From assembly GCA_020621865.1 (NCBI GenBank), contig JAHRYW010000003.1, positions 62,001 to 126,000 of the forward strand: DNA of 64,000 bases, given 5' to 3'. A model generated the notes under the pieces. It saw only the letters and a list, made by a program, of their open reading frames with translations. It did no database searches and was not told the origin of the DNA. The translations under genes were made by a program, and so were the position numbers. How positions within the stretch are numbered: the stretch's first letter is position 1; every line of letters begins with the position of its first letter. This DNA comes from Betaproteobacteria bacterium. Lineage in GTDB: Bacteria > Pseudomonadota > Gammaproteobacteria > Burkholderiales > Rhodocyclaceae. Below are positions 1-9,500 of this stretch, one piece after another.

Positions 1-179
1 AAGACCTGCACCATGGTTTCGCCATTGAAGGCCACGACATCTGCATGATCGTCGGCCCGCAGGAAACCAAGTCGGTGACCTTCAAGGTCGAACGCCCCGG
101 GGTGTTCTGGTACTACTGCACCCATTTCTGCCATGCCCTGCACCTTGAAATGCGCGGTCGCATGATTGTCGAGGCCTGA
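1..179 (+). CDS. nosZ: Nitrous oxide reductase, C-terminal end (partial)
   Basis: Only the last 58 codons are in the window. The reading frame shows [19 protein letters not shown], the CuA copper-binding loop of nitrous oxide reductase: two Cys four apart, then His and Met ligands. The CHALH...EMRGRM form is typical of clade I (Tat-exported) NosZ, which agrees with nosR next door. The enzyme reduces N2O to N2 in the periplasm. The stop codon is at 177-179, 75 bases before nosR. Everything upstream, including the CuZ site, lies outside the window. Confidence 0.93.
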   Translation, partial: DLHHGFAIEGHDICMIVGPQETKSVTFKVERPGVFWYYCTHFCHALHLEMRGRMIVEA

Positions 180-254
180 TCGGCCAATGTTTCTCCCCGA
201 GGGGGGCGGCGGGAATCCCTCCCACCCGTTGCTCCCCTCACCTACGGCTGAATC

Positions 255-2408
255 ATGAAGTTGCCTCGTTTTCTGGCAGATATCCTGCCCCTGTTTCTCG
301 CACTGTGCTGGTCCGTTCTCGGCTATGCCGGTTCCTACGACGCACCGCTGCCACCGCAGCTGCACACCGACCCTGATCTCTGCGCCTATGCACCTTGCCG
401 GGAAGTCATGCCCGGTGCCGAGACCTTCTCGCTGCGCAAGGGCCGACCGAGCTACGTCGAAGCCTATCGCGGCAGTGGCGCCCAGCGCCAATTGGTCGGC
501 TACGTTTTCCTGTCCACCGACATCGTCGACATTCCCGCTTATTCCGGCAAGCCGGTAGTGACGCTGATCGGGATGTATCCGCAAGGCATCATCAGCGGGG
601 TACGAATCCTCAAACACAGCGAACCGATCTTGCTCGTCGGCATTCCGGAAGGTGAGCTGACCAAATTCGTTGATCAATACATCGGCAAGTTCGCTGGCGC
701 CAAGGTGGAAATCGGCAAGTCGTCGGCTGGCGACGACCGCATTGGCCTGAACGCCATCAGCGGTGCGACGGTGACGGTAATCGCCGAAAACCAGGTCGTG
801 ATGCGTAGCGCCTATGCCATCGCCAAACAGGTCAGCATCGTCAAGACGGTGCCCCGGCCAGCCGCCCGTTTTACTGAACAGCCCGGCCTGGTCGACTGGA
901 AAAACCTGGTCAACGAAGGCAGCGTTCAACACCTCACCGTTCAACCGGACGAACTCGGCATCGACGCCGGCGGTCAGCCTTATATCGATCTCTATTTTGG
1001 CTATCTGAATGCCCCGGCGATCGGCCGCAGCGTCCTGGGCGATGCGGCCTGGAAGCGCCTGATGGCCGACCTGAAGCCGGACGAACATGCCATATTCATC
1101 ATCGCCAACGGCACGGCCTCGTTCAAGGGTTCCGGTTTTGTCCGCGGCGGCATCTATGACCGCATCCAGGTTGCCCAGGAACTGGACAGCCACACCTTCC
1201 GCGACACCGATTACCAGAATCTCTACAGCGTTGCCGCGGCCGGCGCCCCAGCCTTCAAGGAATCGGGAATTTTCATCCTGCGCGGCAGTGGTTTCAGCGC
1301 CGCCTACCCGTGGAGCCTGGTCTTCCTGGCCAACAAGGTGGACAAGGAAACCCGCGTCAAATCATTTGCCAATTTCGAGCGCGAATACTGGCTGCCAGGG
1401 CACTACCTGGAAGGCGGCCGGCCAACGGTACTGCGCCCAGACCCGACCTGGGTGCAGGTATGGCGCGGCAAAAAGCTGGAAATTGCCCTTTTTGCACTGC
1501 TGCTCGCCGCCACGGCCGGCATCTACGCCCTGCGCGACAAGCTGGTGCGCCGTGCGACGCGCAAGGACAAGCGTTGGGTCAGCATTCCCAAGTACCTGAC
1601 GTGGACCGCCAGCATCGTCTTCGTCGGCTTCTACGGACTGGCCCAGCCGAGCATCACCCATGTCATGACCTGGCTGCATTCGCTGGTTTACCAGTGGCGC
1701 TGGGAGTTGTTCCTGTCCGATCCCCTGATCTTCATCTTCTGGTGGTTCATCGCGGCGATCCTGTTCATCTGGGGCCGCGGCCTGTTCTGTGGCTGGCTGT
1801 GTCCCTACGGCTCGCTGTCGGAACTGTCGTTCAAGATCGCCGGGGCGCTCGGTCTGAAGCGCTTCCAGTTCCACCTGCCGATGGTCTGGCACAACCGCCT
1901 GCGCTGGCTGAAGTACGGCATCTTCGCGGTGCTGATCGCGATGTCCTTCTACGACATCGGCACCGCCGAGAAGATGGCCGAGATCGAGCCCTTCAAATCG
2001 ACCTTCCTGGTCGGTGGCGTCTGGCACCGGGCCTGGCCTTTCGTCGCCTACTGGGCACTGCTTTTCGTCGGCGGCCTGTTCATCGAGCGGCCATTCTGCA
2101 AGTATCTCTGCCCGCTCGGCGCCGGTCTGGCCATCCCGACCACCTTCCGTTTCATCAAACTGAAGCGCAAGGCGGAATGTACGACCTGCCACGCCTGCCA
2201 GAAGGGCTGCGGTTCGCTGGCCATCGATGACGCCGGCCGGATCGACCAGCGCGAATGCCTGCTCTGCCTGGAATGCCAGATCCTCTACTACGACGACCAC
2301 ACCTGCCCGCCACTGTCGCAGGAGCGACGCCGACGGACCAAGGCTGGTATTGAACTGACACCGATCGGCGACGACGGCTATTACATTCCGATCAAGGCGG
2401 TGCACTGA
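255..2408 (+). CDS. nosR: NosR-type membrane flavin/iron-sulfur protein for N2O reduction
   Basis: 717 residues, the usual NosR length. It has an N-terminal signal sequence, a periplasmic FMN-binding domain with the flavin-attachment motif ISGATVT near residue 167, and several membrane helices from about residue 408. Cys-rich CGWLCPYG (about 512) and CKYLCPLG (about 615) motifs lie in the membrane part. Two 4Fe-4S ferredoxin-type clusters, CTTCHACQKGC (about 642) and CLLCLECQ (about 671), lie in the cytoplasmic tail. NosR is needed for nos expression and passes electrons from the quinol pool to NosZ. It starts with ATG without a strong ribosome binding site. In pseudomonads nosR precedes nosZ; here it follows it. 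Confidence 0.95.
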   Translation: MKLPRFLADILPLFLALCWSVLGYAGSYDAPLPPQLHTDPDLCAYAPCREVMPGAETFSLRKGRPSYVEAYRGSGAQRQLVGYVFLSTDIVDIPAYSGKPVVTLIGMYPQGIISGVRILKHSEPILLVGIPEGELTKFVDQYIGKFAGAKVEIGKSSAGDDRIGLNAISGATVTVIAENQVVMRSAYAIAKQVSIVKTVPRPAARFTEQPGLVDWKNLVNEGSVQHLTVQPDELGIDAGGQPYIDLYFGYLNAPAIGRSVLGDAAWKRLMADLKPDEHAIFIIANGTASFKGSGFVRGGIYDRIQVAQELDSHTFRDTDYQNLYSVAAAGAPAFKESGIFILRGSGFSAAYPWSLVFLANKVDKETRVKSFANFEREYWLPGHYLEGGRPTVLRPDPTWVQVWRGKKLEIALFALLLAATAGIYALRDKLVRRATRKDKRWVSIPKYLTWTASIVFVGFYGLAQPSITHVMTWLHSLVYQWRWELFLSDPLIFIFWWFIAAILFIWGRGLFCGWLCPYGSLSELSFKIAGALGLKRFQFHLPMVWHNRLRWLKYGIFAVLIAMSFYDIGTAEKMAEIEPFKSTFLVGGVWHRAWPFVAYWALLFVGGLFIERPFCKYLCPLGAGLAIPTTFRFIKLKRKAECTTCHACQKGCGSLAIDDAGRIDQRECLLCLECQILYYDDHTCPPLSQERRRRTKAGIELTPIGDDGYYIPIKAVH

Positions 2409-2416
2409 GTGCTCCG

Positions 2417-3670
2417 ATGAAAATGCTGGCCACCATCCTCCTGCTGCTCATTGGCCTGCCGCTGTCGGCGGCCGAGTGGCAGGTCGCGCCCGGCGCCTCG
2501 ATCGCCGCTGCCGTGCAGGCGGCCAAGCCTGGCGACGTAGTGCGCGTGCAACGCGGCTATTACGAAGAGCATCTGGTCATCGACAAGCCGTTGCAGTTGA
2601 TCGGCGTCAGCCGCCCGACTCTTTCCGGCGGCGAAAGCGGCGACGTCATCCGGGTCAAATCGCCGGATGTGCTAATCGAAGGTTTCATCGTCCGCGACAG
2701 CGGCACCGACTTGCTGGCCCAGAACGCGGGGGTTTACGTCGAACCCGGGGCACATCGCGTCGTTATCCGCAACAACGCGCTGGTCTACAACCTGTTCGGT
2801 GTCTGGCTCGAAAAATTGCAGGACCCGGAGGTCAGCAACAACCTGATCACCGGCAAGCGCGACCTGTCGTCGGCCCGGCGCGGCAACGGCATCCAGCTCT
2901 ACAACACGACCGGCGCCCGGATTATCGGCAACCACATCAGCTTCGCCCGCGACGGCATCTACGTCGACGTCTCGCACCACGCGGTGTTTCGCGGCAACAG
3001 CATGCATCACCTGCGCTACGGCAGCCACTACATGAATTCCAACGACAACCTGTGGGAAGACAACGAGAGCTACCTCAACCGCGGCGGACTGGCGCTGATG
3101 GAAGTCCGCCGCCAGACGGTCCGCAACAACCGGGCCTGGGGCAATAGCGACCACGGCATCATGCTGCGCACCATCCAGGACTCGGTGATCGAGAACAATG
3201 TGGTCGCCGGCAACGGGCGCGGTTTCTTCATCTACGACGCGGAGTACAACGTGCTCAAGGGCAACCGGGTGATCGGCAACCGGGTCGGCGCCCACGTCTG
3301 GGCTGGATCGATCCACAACGACGTCGACGGCAACGACTTCATCCAGAACCGCGAGCAGGTGCGCTATGTCGCGACCCGAGATGAACGCTGGGGTAAGCAA
3401 AAAGGCAATTACTGGAGCAATTACGCCGGCTGGGATGCCAACGGCGACGGTGTTGGCGACGTGCCCTACGAAGCCAACGACCTCGTCGACCGGATGACCT
3501 GGAAATACCCGCTGGTCAAGCTGCTGCTCAACAGCCCGGCAGTGCACAGCCTGCGCCTGATCGCCCGCCAGTTCCCGCTGCTGCGCAGCCCGAGCATCGT
3601 CGACAAGCAGCCGCGTATGCAACCCTCGAACCCAGACTGGAGCCAGTGGATTGACCGACAAGCTCATTGA
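2417..3670 (+). CDS. nosD: NosD periplasmic copper-site maturation protein
   Basis: 417 residues. The N-terminus (MKMLATILLLLIGLPLSAA) is a Sec signal peptide. The remainder is a series of short Asn/Gly-rich repeats (NNALVYNLFG, GNHISFARDG, NNVVAGNGRG and so on), the signature of the right-handed parallel beta-helix (CASH) fold of NosD. With NosF and NosY it forms the ABC complex that supplies sulfur or otherwise helps assemble the CuZ centre of NosZ. It starts 8 bases after nosR and overlaps the nosF start by 20 bases, so translation is probably coupled. Confidence 0.95.
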   Translation: MKMLATILLLLIGLPLSAAEWQVAPGASIAAAVQAAKPGDVVRVQRGYYEEHLVIDKPLQLIGVSRPTLSGGESGDVIRVKSPDVLIEGFIVRDSGTDLLAQNAGVYVEPGAHRVVIRNNALVYNLFGVWLEKLQDPEVSNNLITGKRDLSSARRGNGIQLYNTTGARIIGNHISFARDGIYVDVSHHAVFRGNSMHHLRYGSHYMNSNDNLWEDNESYLNRGGLALMEVRRQTVRNNRAWGNSDHGIMLRTIQDSVIENNVVAGNGRGFFIYDAEYNVLKGNRVIGNRVGAHVWAGSIHNDVDGNDFIQNREQVRYVATRDERWGKQKGNYWSNYAGWDANGDGVGDVPYEANDLVDRMTWKYPLVKLLLNSPAVHSLRLIARQFPLLRSPSIVDKQPRMQPSNPDWSQWIDRQAH

Positions 3671-4571
3671 AATTCGCGGCGTGAAAAAACGCTACGGCGC
3701 TGTCGACGCCGTCAATGGCGTCGATCTGACCATCGGCGCCGGCGAACTGTTCGGCCTGATCGGCCATAACGGCGCCGGCAAGACGACACTGTTCAAGATG
3801 ATGCTCGGCCTGCTGCCGGCCAGCGCCGGCGAAATCCGCATCGGCGGCCAGGCGGTACGCGGCGCCGCCTTTCGCGAAGTGCGCCGGAGCATCGGCTACC
3901 TGCCGGAAAGCCTGGCCCTCTACGACAACCTCAGTGGCCTGGAAACCCTGCACTTTTTTGCCCGCCTGAAAGGGGTAGCCCGCAACACTTGCCCGGCCTT
4001 GCTCGAGCGTGTCGGTCTGGCCGGCGCCGCTGGGCTGCGCGTCCGCAACTACTCGAAAGGCATGCGCCAGCGCCTCGGCTTCGCCCAGGCGCTGCTCGGC
4101 TCGCCACGGCTGCTCTTTCTCGACGAGCCGACCAACGGGCTCGATCCGCAAGGCATTCTCGAGTTCTATCGCATCCTCGCCGAGTTGCGCCAGGGCGGCG
4201 TCACCATCGTGCTGACCTCGCACATCCTGGCCGAGATCCAGCAACGCGTAGACCGCCTGGCGCTGATGCGCGACGGCCGGATCCAGGCCCTGGGCACAGT
4301 GCAGTCTCTGCGCCAGGCGCAGGATCTGCCGCTGGCCCTGCGCGTCAGTTTCCGTCCCGGCGACGAAGGCATCCTGCACAAGGTGCTGGCCACCCTGGGC
4401 CTGGGCCCGGTCGAAACACTGGATGGCGTCGCTCGTTTTCATTGCTCGCGCCAGAAGAAAATGGCCTTGCTGGCGGCCTTGACCGCGGCCGGGCCGAGCA
4501 TTCGCGATATCGATGTCCATGAACCCTCCCTGGAAGACGTTTTCCTCGGTTACGCGGAGCAAACACCATGA
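3651..4571 (+). CDS. nosF: NosF ABC transporter ATPase
   Basis: 306 residues. Walker A GHNGAGKTT (residues 38-46), ABC signature YSKGMRQRL and Walker B LLFLDEPTNGLD are all present. A C-terminal extension of about 90 residues follows the ATPase domain. The start is a TTG (TTGACCGACAAG) inside the end of nosD; no ATG or GTG start lies nearby in frame. It powers the NosDFY complex. The stop overlaps the nosY start as ATGA. Confidence 0.95.
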   Translation: MTDKLIEIRGVKKRYGAVDAVNGVDLTIGAGELFGLIGHNGAGKTTLFKMMLGLLPASAGEIRIGGQAVRGAAFREVRRSIGYLPESLALYDNLSGLETLHFFARLKGVARNTCPALLERVGLAGAAGLRVRNYSKGMRQRLGFAQALLGSPRLLFLDEPTNGLDPQGILEFYRILAELRQGGVTIVLTSHILAEIQQRVDRLALMRDGRIQALGTVQSLRQAQDLPLALRVSFRPGDEGILHKVLATLGLGPVETLDGVARFHCSRQKKMALLAALTAAGPSIRDIDVHEPSLEDVFLGYAEQTP

Positions 4572-5389
4572 GCGGCATCGAGTTCGGCCAGATCGGCGTC
4601 ATCGCCGGCAAGGAATTCCGCGACCGCCTGCGCAACCGCTGGGTGCTCGCCGTCGCCACCGTGTTTACCATCTTCGCGCTGGTCATCGCCTATTTCGGCG
4701 CCGCCCAGCAAGGGGCGGTCGGCTGGCGCAACATCGACGTGACCATTGCCAGCCTGGTCAGCCTGGTCATTTACCTGGTGCCGCTGATTGCCCTGATCCT
4801 TGGCTACGACGCCATCGTCGCCGAGCGCGAACGCGGTTCGCTCGACCTGCTGCTGTCGATGCCGATCACCCGCTTCGAGATACTGCTCGGCAAGTTCACC
4901 GGACTGGCCGGCGCCCTCGGTGTCGCTACCATCGCCGGCTTCGGGCTGGCCGGGCTGCTGCTGTTCTACCAGTTGGGCAGCGCTGCGCTGTTCCATTACG
5001 GCGGCTTCGTCCTCAGCGCCTTCCTGCTGAGCCTGTGTTTCCTCAGCCTGGCGGTCATGGTCTCGGTGCTGGCTGAGGATCGCATGCGGGCGAGCGGCAT
5101 CGCCATCGCCCTGTGGTTCTTCTATGTCCTGGTCTACGACCTGCTGCTGCTCGGCCTGCTGGTCGTCAGCGAGGGCAAGCTGAACCTGAATTTCTTCCCG
5201 GTCCTGCTGATGCTCAACCCGACCGACATCTTCCGGATTCTCAACATCTTCGGTTTCGAAGACGTCCAGCGCCTTTACGGCCTGGCGACGGTCTTCCCGG
5301 AAACCCTGGCGAACCCGTGGCTGCTCGGCAGCGCCATGGTGTTCTGGATCATTGCGCCACTTGGCGTGGCAACCTGGAGATTCAAATGA
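4568..5389 (+). CDS. nosY: NosY ABC transporter permease
   Basis: 273 residues with six strongly hydrophobic segments (for example VLAVATVFTIFALVIAYFGA near residue 22 and VSLVIYLVPLIALILGYDAI near 67). The cytoplasmic loop ERERGSLDLLLSMPI is characteristic of the ABC-2 permeases paired with NosF. It forms the membrane part of NosDFY. Both ends are translationally coupled: ATGA with nosF and ATGA with nosL. Confidence 0.95.
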   Translation: MSGIEFGQIGVIAGKEFRDRLRNRWVLAVATVFTIFALVIAYFGAAQQGAVGWRNIDVTIASLVSLVIYLVPLIALILGYDAIVAERERGSLDLLLSMPITRFEILLGKFTGLAGALGVATIAGFGLAGLLLFYQLGSAALFHYGGFVLSAFLLSLCFLSLAVMVSVLAEDRMRASGIAIALWFFYVLVYDLLLLGLLVVSEGKLNLNFFPVLLMLNPTDIFRILNIFGFEDVQRLYGLATVFPETLANPWLLGSAMVFWIIAPLGVATWRFK

Positions 5390-5913
5390 AGCAACGCAAT
5401 GCCAGGCAGAGCCTCCCCCGCTTCCTGCCCATCCTGCTCGGCGCCCTGCTGCTGACTGCCTGCGGCGAGCCGGCCAAGCCGGCGCAACCCCGGGAAATTG
5501 CCGCCGATACCGCCTGCGCGCTGGATGGCATGACCCTGCTCGATTTCCCCGGCCCCAAGGCGCAGATTCATTACGATCAGGGCGAGCCGGATTTCTTCTG
5601 CGATACCCGGGAAATGTTCTCCATTTTCCTGCGCCCGGAACAGAAGAAACGCATTGTCGCGATTTACACCCAGGACATGGGCAAAGCAGACTGGAACCGG
5701 CCGGAAGGCCAATGGATCGATGCCAGGAGCGCCTTCTACGTCATTGGCAGCCCGCGGCGCGGCTCGATGGGCCCCACCGTCCCGTCGTTTGCCCGCGAGG
5801 CCGACGCCCGCAAGTTCGCCGAACAGTATGGCGGCAAGGTATTGCCTTTCGCCGAAGTCACCCCCGACATGGTCGACCTGAGCGGTGGCGCCCGTCATGA
5901 CGAAAAGATGTAG
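5386..5913 (+). CDS. nosL: NosL copper-chaperone lipoprotein
   Basis: 175 residues. The start ATG overlaps the nosY stop. A hydrophobic signal ends in the lipobox LLTAC, predicting an outer-membrane lipoprotein. The mature part carries CALDGM, the Cys-x3-Gly-Met copper(I)-binding motif of NosL, which delivers copper to apo-NosZ. A conserved NosL-like block follows (FFCDTREMF, YVIGSPRRGSMGP). It is the last gene of the tightly packed nosRDFYL block; the cytochrome gene follows after 83 bases. Confidence 0.93.
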   Translation: MKQRNARQSLPRFLPILLGALLLTACGEPAKPAQPREIAADTACALDGMTLLDFPGPKAQIHYDQGEPDFFCDTREMFSIFLRPEQKKRIVAIYTQDMGKADWNRPEGQWIDARSAFYVIGSPRRGSMGPTVPSFAREADARKFAEQYGGKVLPFAEVTPDMVDLSGGARHDEKM

Positions 5914-5996
5914 ATCGCTGCCCTCGACGGCAGCATCTGCAAACCCCGAGCCAAGCTCGAATACCTCCCCCTCAACCTGACGAAACGGAGTAACCC

Positions 5997-6308
5997 ATGA
6001 AAATCATCAATGCCGCCCTGATTACCGCCGCCCTGGCGATGGTGGGTCAAGCCCATGCCGCCGACGAACTGCCGCTGGCCAAGTCCAAGAACTGCCTCTC
6101 CTGCCATACGGTCGACAAGAAGCTGGTCGGCCCCGGCTACAAGGATGTTGCCGCCAAATACAAGGACGACAAGAGCGCCCCGGCCAAGCTGGCTGCCAAG
6201 ATCAAGGCAGGCGGCAAGGGGGCCTGGGGTGAGATTCCCATGCCGCCGAACAATGTGACCGAGGACGAAGCCAAGCGTCTGGCTAACTGGATCCTGTCCC
6301 TGAAGTAA
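5997..6308 (+). CDS. Small class I cytochrome c (c551/c552 type)
   Basis: 103 residues: signal peptide MKIINAALITAALAMVGQAHA, heme-attachment motif CLSCH, and the axial Met in GEIPMPPN near the C-terminus. The size and spacing match the c551/c552 (c8) family that carries electrons to periplasmic denitrification enzymes. An ACGGAG ribosome binding site stands about 7 bases before the ATG. Its place after nosL suggests it is an electron donor to NosZ or nitrite reductase; that role is inferred from position. Confidence 0.9.
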   Translation: MKIINAALITAALAMVGQAHAADELPLAKSKNCLSCHTVDKKLVGPGYKDVAAKYKDDKSAPAKLAAKIKAGGKGAWGEIPMPPNNVTEDEAKRLANWILSLK

Positions 6309-6325
6309 TCCCCCCTGAATCAGGA

Positions 6326-6350
6326 AAGCCGGCCTCTGGCCGGCTTTTTT
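6326..6350 (+). terminator. Rho-independent terminator of the nos/cytochrome operon
   Basis: AAGCCGGCC-TCT-GGCCGGCTT is a perfect 9-bp stem with a 3-base loop, running into a T tract. It stands 18 bases after the cytochrome stop. The next 190 bases, up to the dnaE2 stop on the other strand, show no gene or recognisable signal. Confidence 0.92.
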
Positions 6351-6540
6351 CCGACATCACGCCAAGTGGCGGGTTATCGGGGTTTCCACCAGCCTCGGAC
6401 TGGCGCTCTAGCGCGCCGATATATGCCGTCAAGGCGCCCCGACGCAATACGTTCCGTGGCTAAGGACGGGAACGAATCTCCTCCGGCCCGGCGACAAGCT
6501 TTGGTCCGATAGCGTCAGCCGAAAGATCGTGCCTGGCGCT

Positions 6541-9500
6541 TTATTGGAAATCCCTGCTGCTCGTCTCCAGGCGACCAAGCCAAGCCGTCAAATCGACCAG
6601 CCGCTTGGCAACCAGATGGACGACCTCGCCTTCGACCTGCAATTGCCCGAAAACACCGAGCATGCTGGCGCCGAGCAGTTCCCGGCGTTGTTTTTCAACG
6701 AGTTGCGGATGAACGACGACATTGACCAGCCCGCTTTCGTCTTCCAGTGTGACGAAAACGATACCGGTCGCCGTCCCCGGCCGCTGGCGGCCGACAACGA
6801 TACCGGCGGCGCGGACCAGGGCGCGGTGACCGGTTGTTTTCAGCTCGCCTGCAGTCAGGAAGCGGCGCTCGGCCAGGTGCTGGCGGAGCAAGGTCAGCGG
6901 ATGGGCGCGCAGGCTCAGGCCTAGGCTCTTGTAGTCGGCGACCAGGTTTTCGCCCTCGCTCGGTGCGGGCAGCGGAGTTTCTGGCTCGGCTGGCGGCAGA
7001 CCGTCGAACAGATCGCCCTGAACCACCGCCGCCGTCGCCGCCCAGGCCGCCTGCCGGCGATGGCCGGCCAGGCTGCGCAGGGCGTCGGCAGCGGCGAGCA
7101 GGTCGAGATCGCGGCGCGCCAGGCCGGCCCGGGCGGCGAGATCGGCAATATTCAAAAATGGGCCTTTTTTCTGCCTTACCGTAGCAATCCGCTCCGCCGC
7201 GCCCGCTGACAAGCCGCCAATCTCGCGCAGGCCGAGGCGGACAGCGCCGCTTTCGTCGAGCCGGCTGTCCCAGTCGCTGGCGCTGACGTCGGCCGGCAGG
7301 ACGGTGACACCATGGCGGCGGGCGTCCTGGATCAGCAGCGACGGCGAGTAGAAACCCATCGGCTGGCTGTTGAGCAGGCCGCACAGGAAGGCGGCCGGGT
7401 GGTGGCGCTTGAGCCAGGCCGAGGCATAGACGAGCAGCGCGAAGCTGGCGGCATGCGATTCGGGAAAGCCGTATTCGCCGAAACCCTGGATCTGCAGGAT
7501 GATGCGCTCGGCAAACGCCGGCGGCAGGCCGTTGGCGGCCATGCCGGCACGCAGCTTGTGCTCGAAGGGTTCCAGCCCGCCCTTACGCTTCCAGGCGGCC
7601 ATCGCCCGACGCAGCTGGTCCGCCTCGCCGGGCGTGAAGTTGGCGGCGACGACCGCCAGCTGCATGACCTGCTCCTGGAAGATCGGCACGCCGAAGGTCC
7701 GTTCGAGCACCTGGTCGACGGCCGGCGAGATTTTCTCGATCGCTTCCCTGCCCTGCCGCCGCTTCAGGTAGGGATGCACCATGTCGCCCTGGATCGGACC
7801 GGGCCGGACCAGCGCCACCTCGACCACCAGATCGTAGAAGTTCTTCGGCCGCAGGCGCGGCAGCATGGCCATCTGGGCGCGCGATTCGACCTGGAAGACG
7901 CCCATGCTGTCGGCGCGGCAGAGCATGGCGTAGGTGGCCGGATCTTCGGCGGGAATGTCGTGCAAATGCCACACCCCAGGAGTGCTTCCATCGGGGCGCG
8001 GTCGGCCCGAAATTTTGGCCAAAATCGAAAGCGTCCGGCGAATCGCCGTCAGCATGCCCAGCGCCAGGATGTCGACCTTCATCAGGCCCATCGCATCGAG
8101 GTCGTCCTTGTCCCACTGGATCACGCTGCGCTCGGCCATCGCGGCATTCTCGACCGGCACCAGCCGGGCCAGCGGGCCGCGCGAGATGACGAAACCGCCG
8201 ACGTGCTGCGTCAGGTGCCGCGGAAAGCCGCGCAGGGCCTCGGCAATGGCCAGCCATTTTTCGACGCGCGGCGCCTGCGGATCGAGGCCGAGTTCGGCGA
8301 AGCGCTGCGGCAATTGCTCGCGCTTGTCCCACCAGGCCAGCGAGGCGGTCAGCGCGTTGATCTGGGCGATGCCGAAACCAAGCGCCCGACCGGCATCGCG
8401 CAGCGCGCCCTTGGTCCGGTAGGTGATCAGCGCCGCGGCCAGCGCCGCCCGCTCGCGGCCGTATTTCCGGTAGATGTACTGGATGACCTCCTCGCGCCGC
8501 TCGTGCTCGAAATCGACGTCGATGTCCGGCGGCTCGCCGCGCTCCTTCGAGATGAAGCGCTCGAAGAGCAGCGCCGAACGCGCCGGATCGACCTCGGTGA
8601 CGCCAAGCGCGTAGCAGACCGCCGAATTGGCCGCCGAGCCGCGCCCCTGGCACAGGATGTCTTGGCTGCGGGCGAAGCAGACGATGTCGTAGACGGTCAG
8701 GAAATAGGCCTCGTAGGCCATTTCGGCAATCAGCGCCAGTTCATGCTCGATGCGCTCCCGAACACTGTCCGGCACGCCGGCCGGATAGCGCCGCAGCAAG
8801 CCGCGCTCGGTTTCGGCGCGCAGGAATGAAGCCGGGGTTTCGCCGGCCGGGACGATTTCCTCCGGGTATTCGTAGCGCAGTTCATCCAGCGAAAAGGTGC
8901 AACGGGCGGCAATCGCCAGCGTCTCGGCCAGCAACTCCGGTGGATGGAGCCGGGACAGGCGCAGCCGTGAACGCAGGTGGCGTTCGCCGTTGGGAAACAG
9001 CGCGTAGCCGGCCTCGAACACCGTCGTTTTCAGGCGCAGTGCGGTCAGCACGTCCTGCACCGGCCGCCGCGCCTTGACGTGCATATGCACGTCGCCAGCC
9101 GCCACCAGCGGCAGGCCGCAGGCCACGCCGAGCGCCTGCAGGCCAGCCAGCCTGGCCGCATCGTCCGGCCCGGCATGCAGTTCGACAGCGATCCAGCACC
9201 GGCTGGGGAAACGCTCGGCCAGCCAGCGGCCGTCATCGGCCGACGACGACTCGCCCGGCACCCAGAGCACCAGGCAATCGGGTACGGCGCCGCTCGGCGA
9301 CACTGCCTCCAGATCGTTGCGCTGCAAGGTGTAGGCACCCTTTTCCGCGCGCCGCCGGGCGAGTGTGATCAGCGCCGACAGATTGCCGTAACCGTGCCGG
9401 TTGCAAGCCAGAAAAACCAGCTTCAGGCCGTCGGTCGTCGTCATTTCGCTGCCAACGATGAATTTCAGCCCGGCGGCCTTCGCCGCCCGATGCGCCCGCA

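Noticed and set aside
1362-2405. Long open frame on the minus strand opposite nosR
   Set aside because: Composition is a shadow of the high-GC nosR frame; no recognisable domain and no ribosome binding site.
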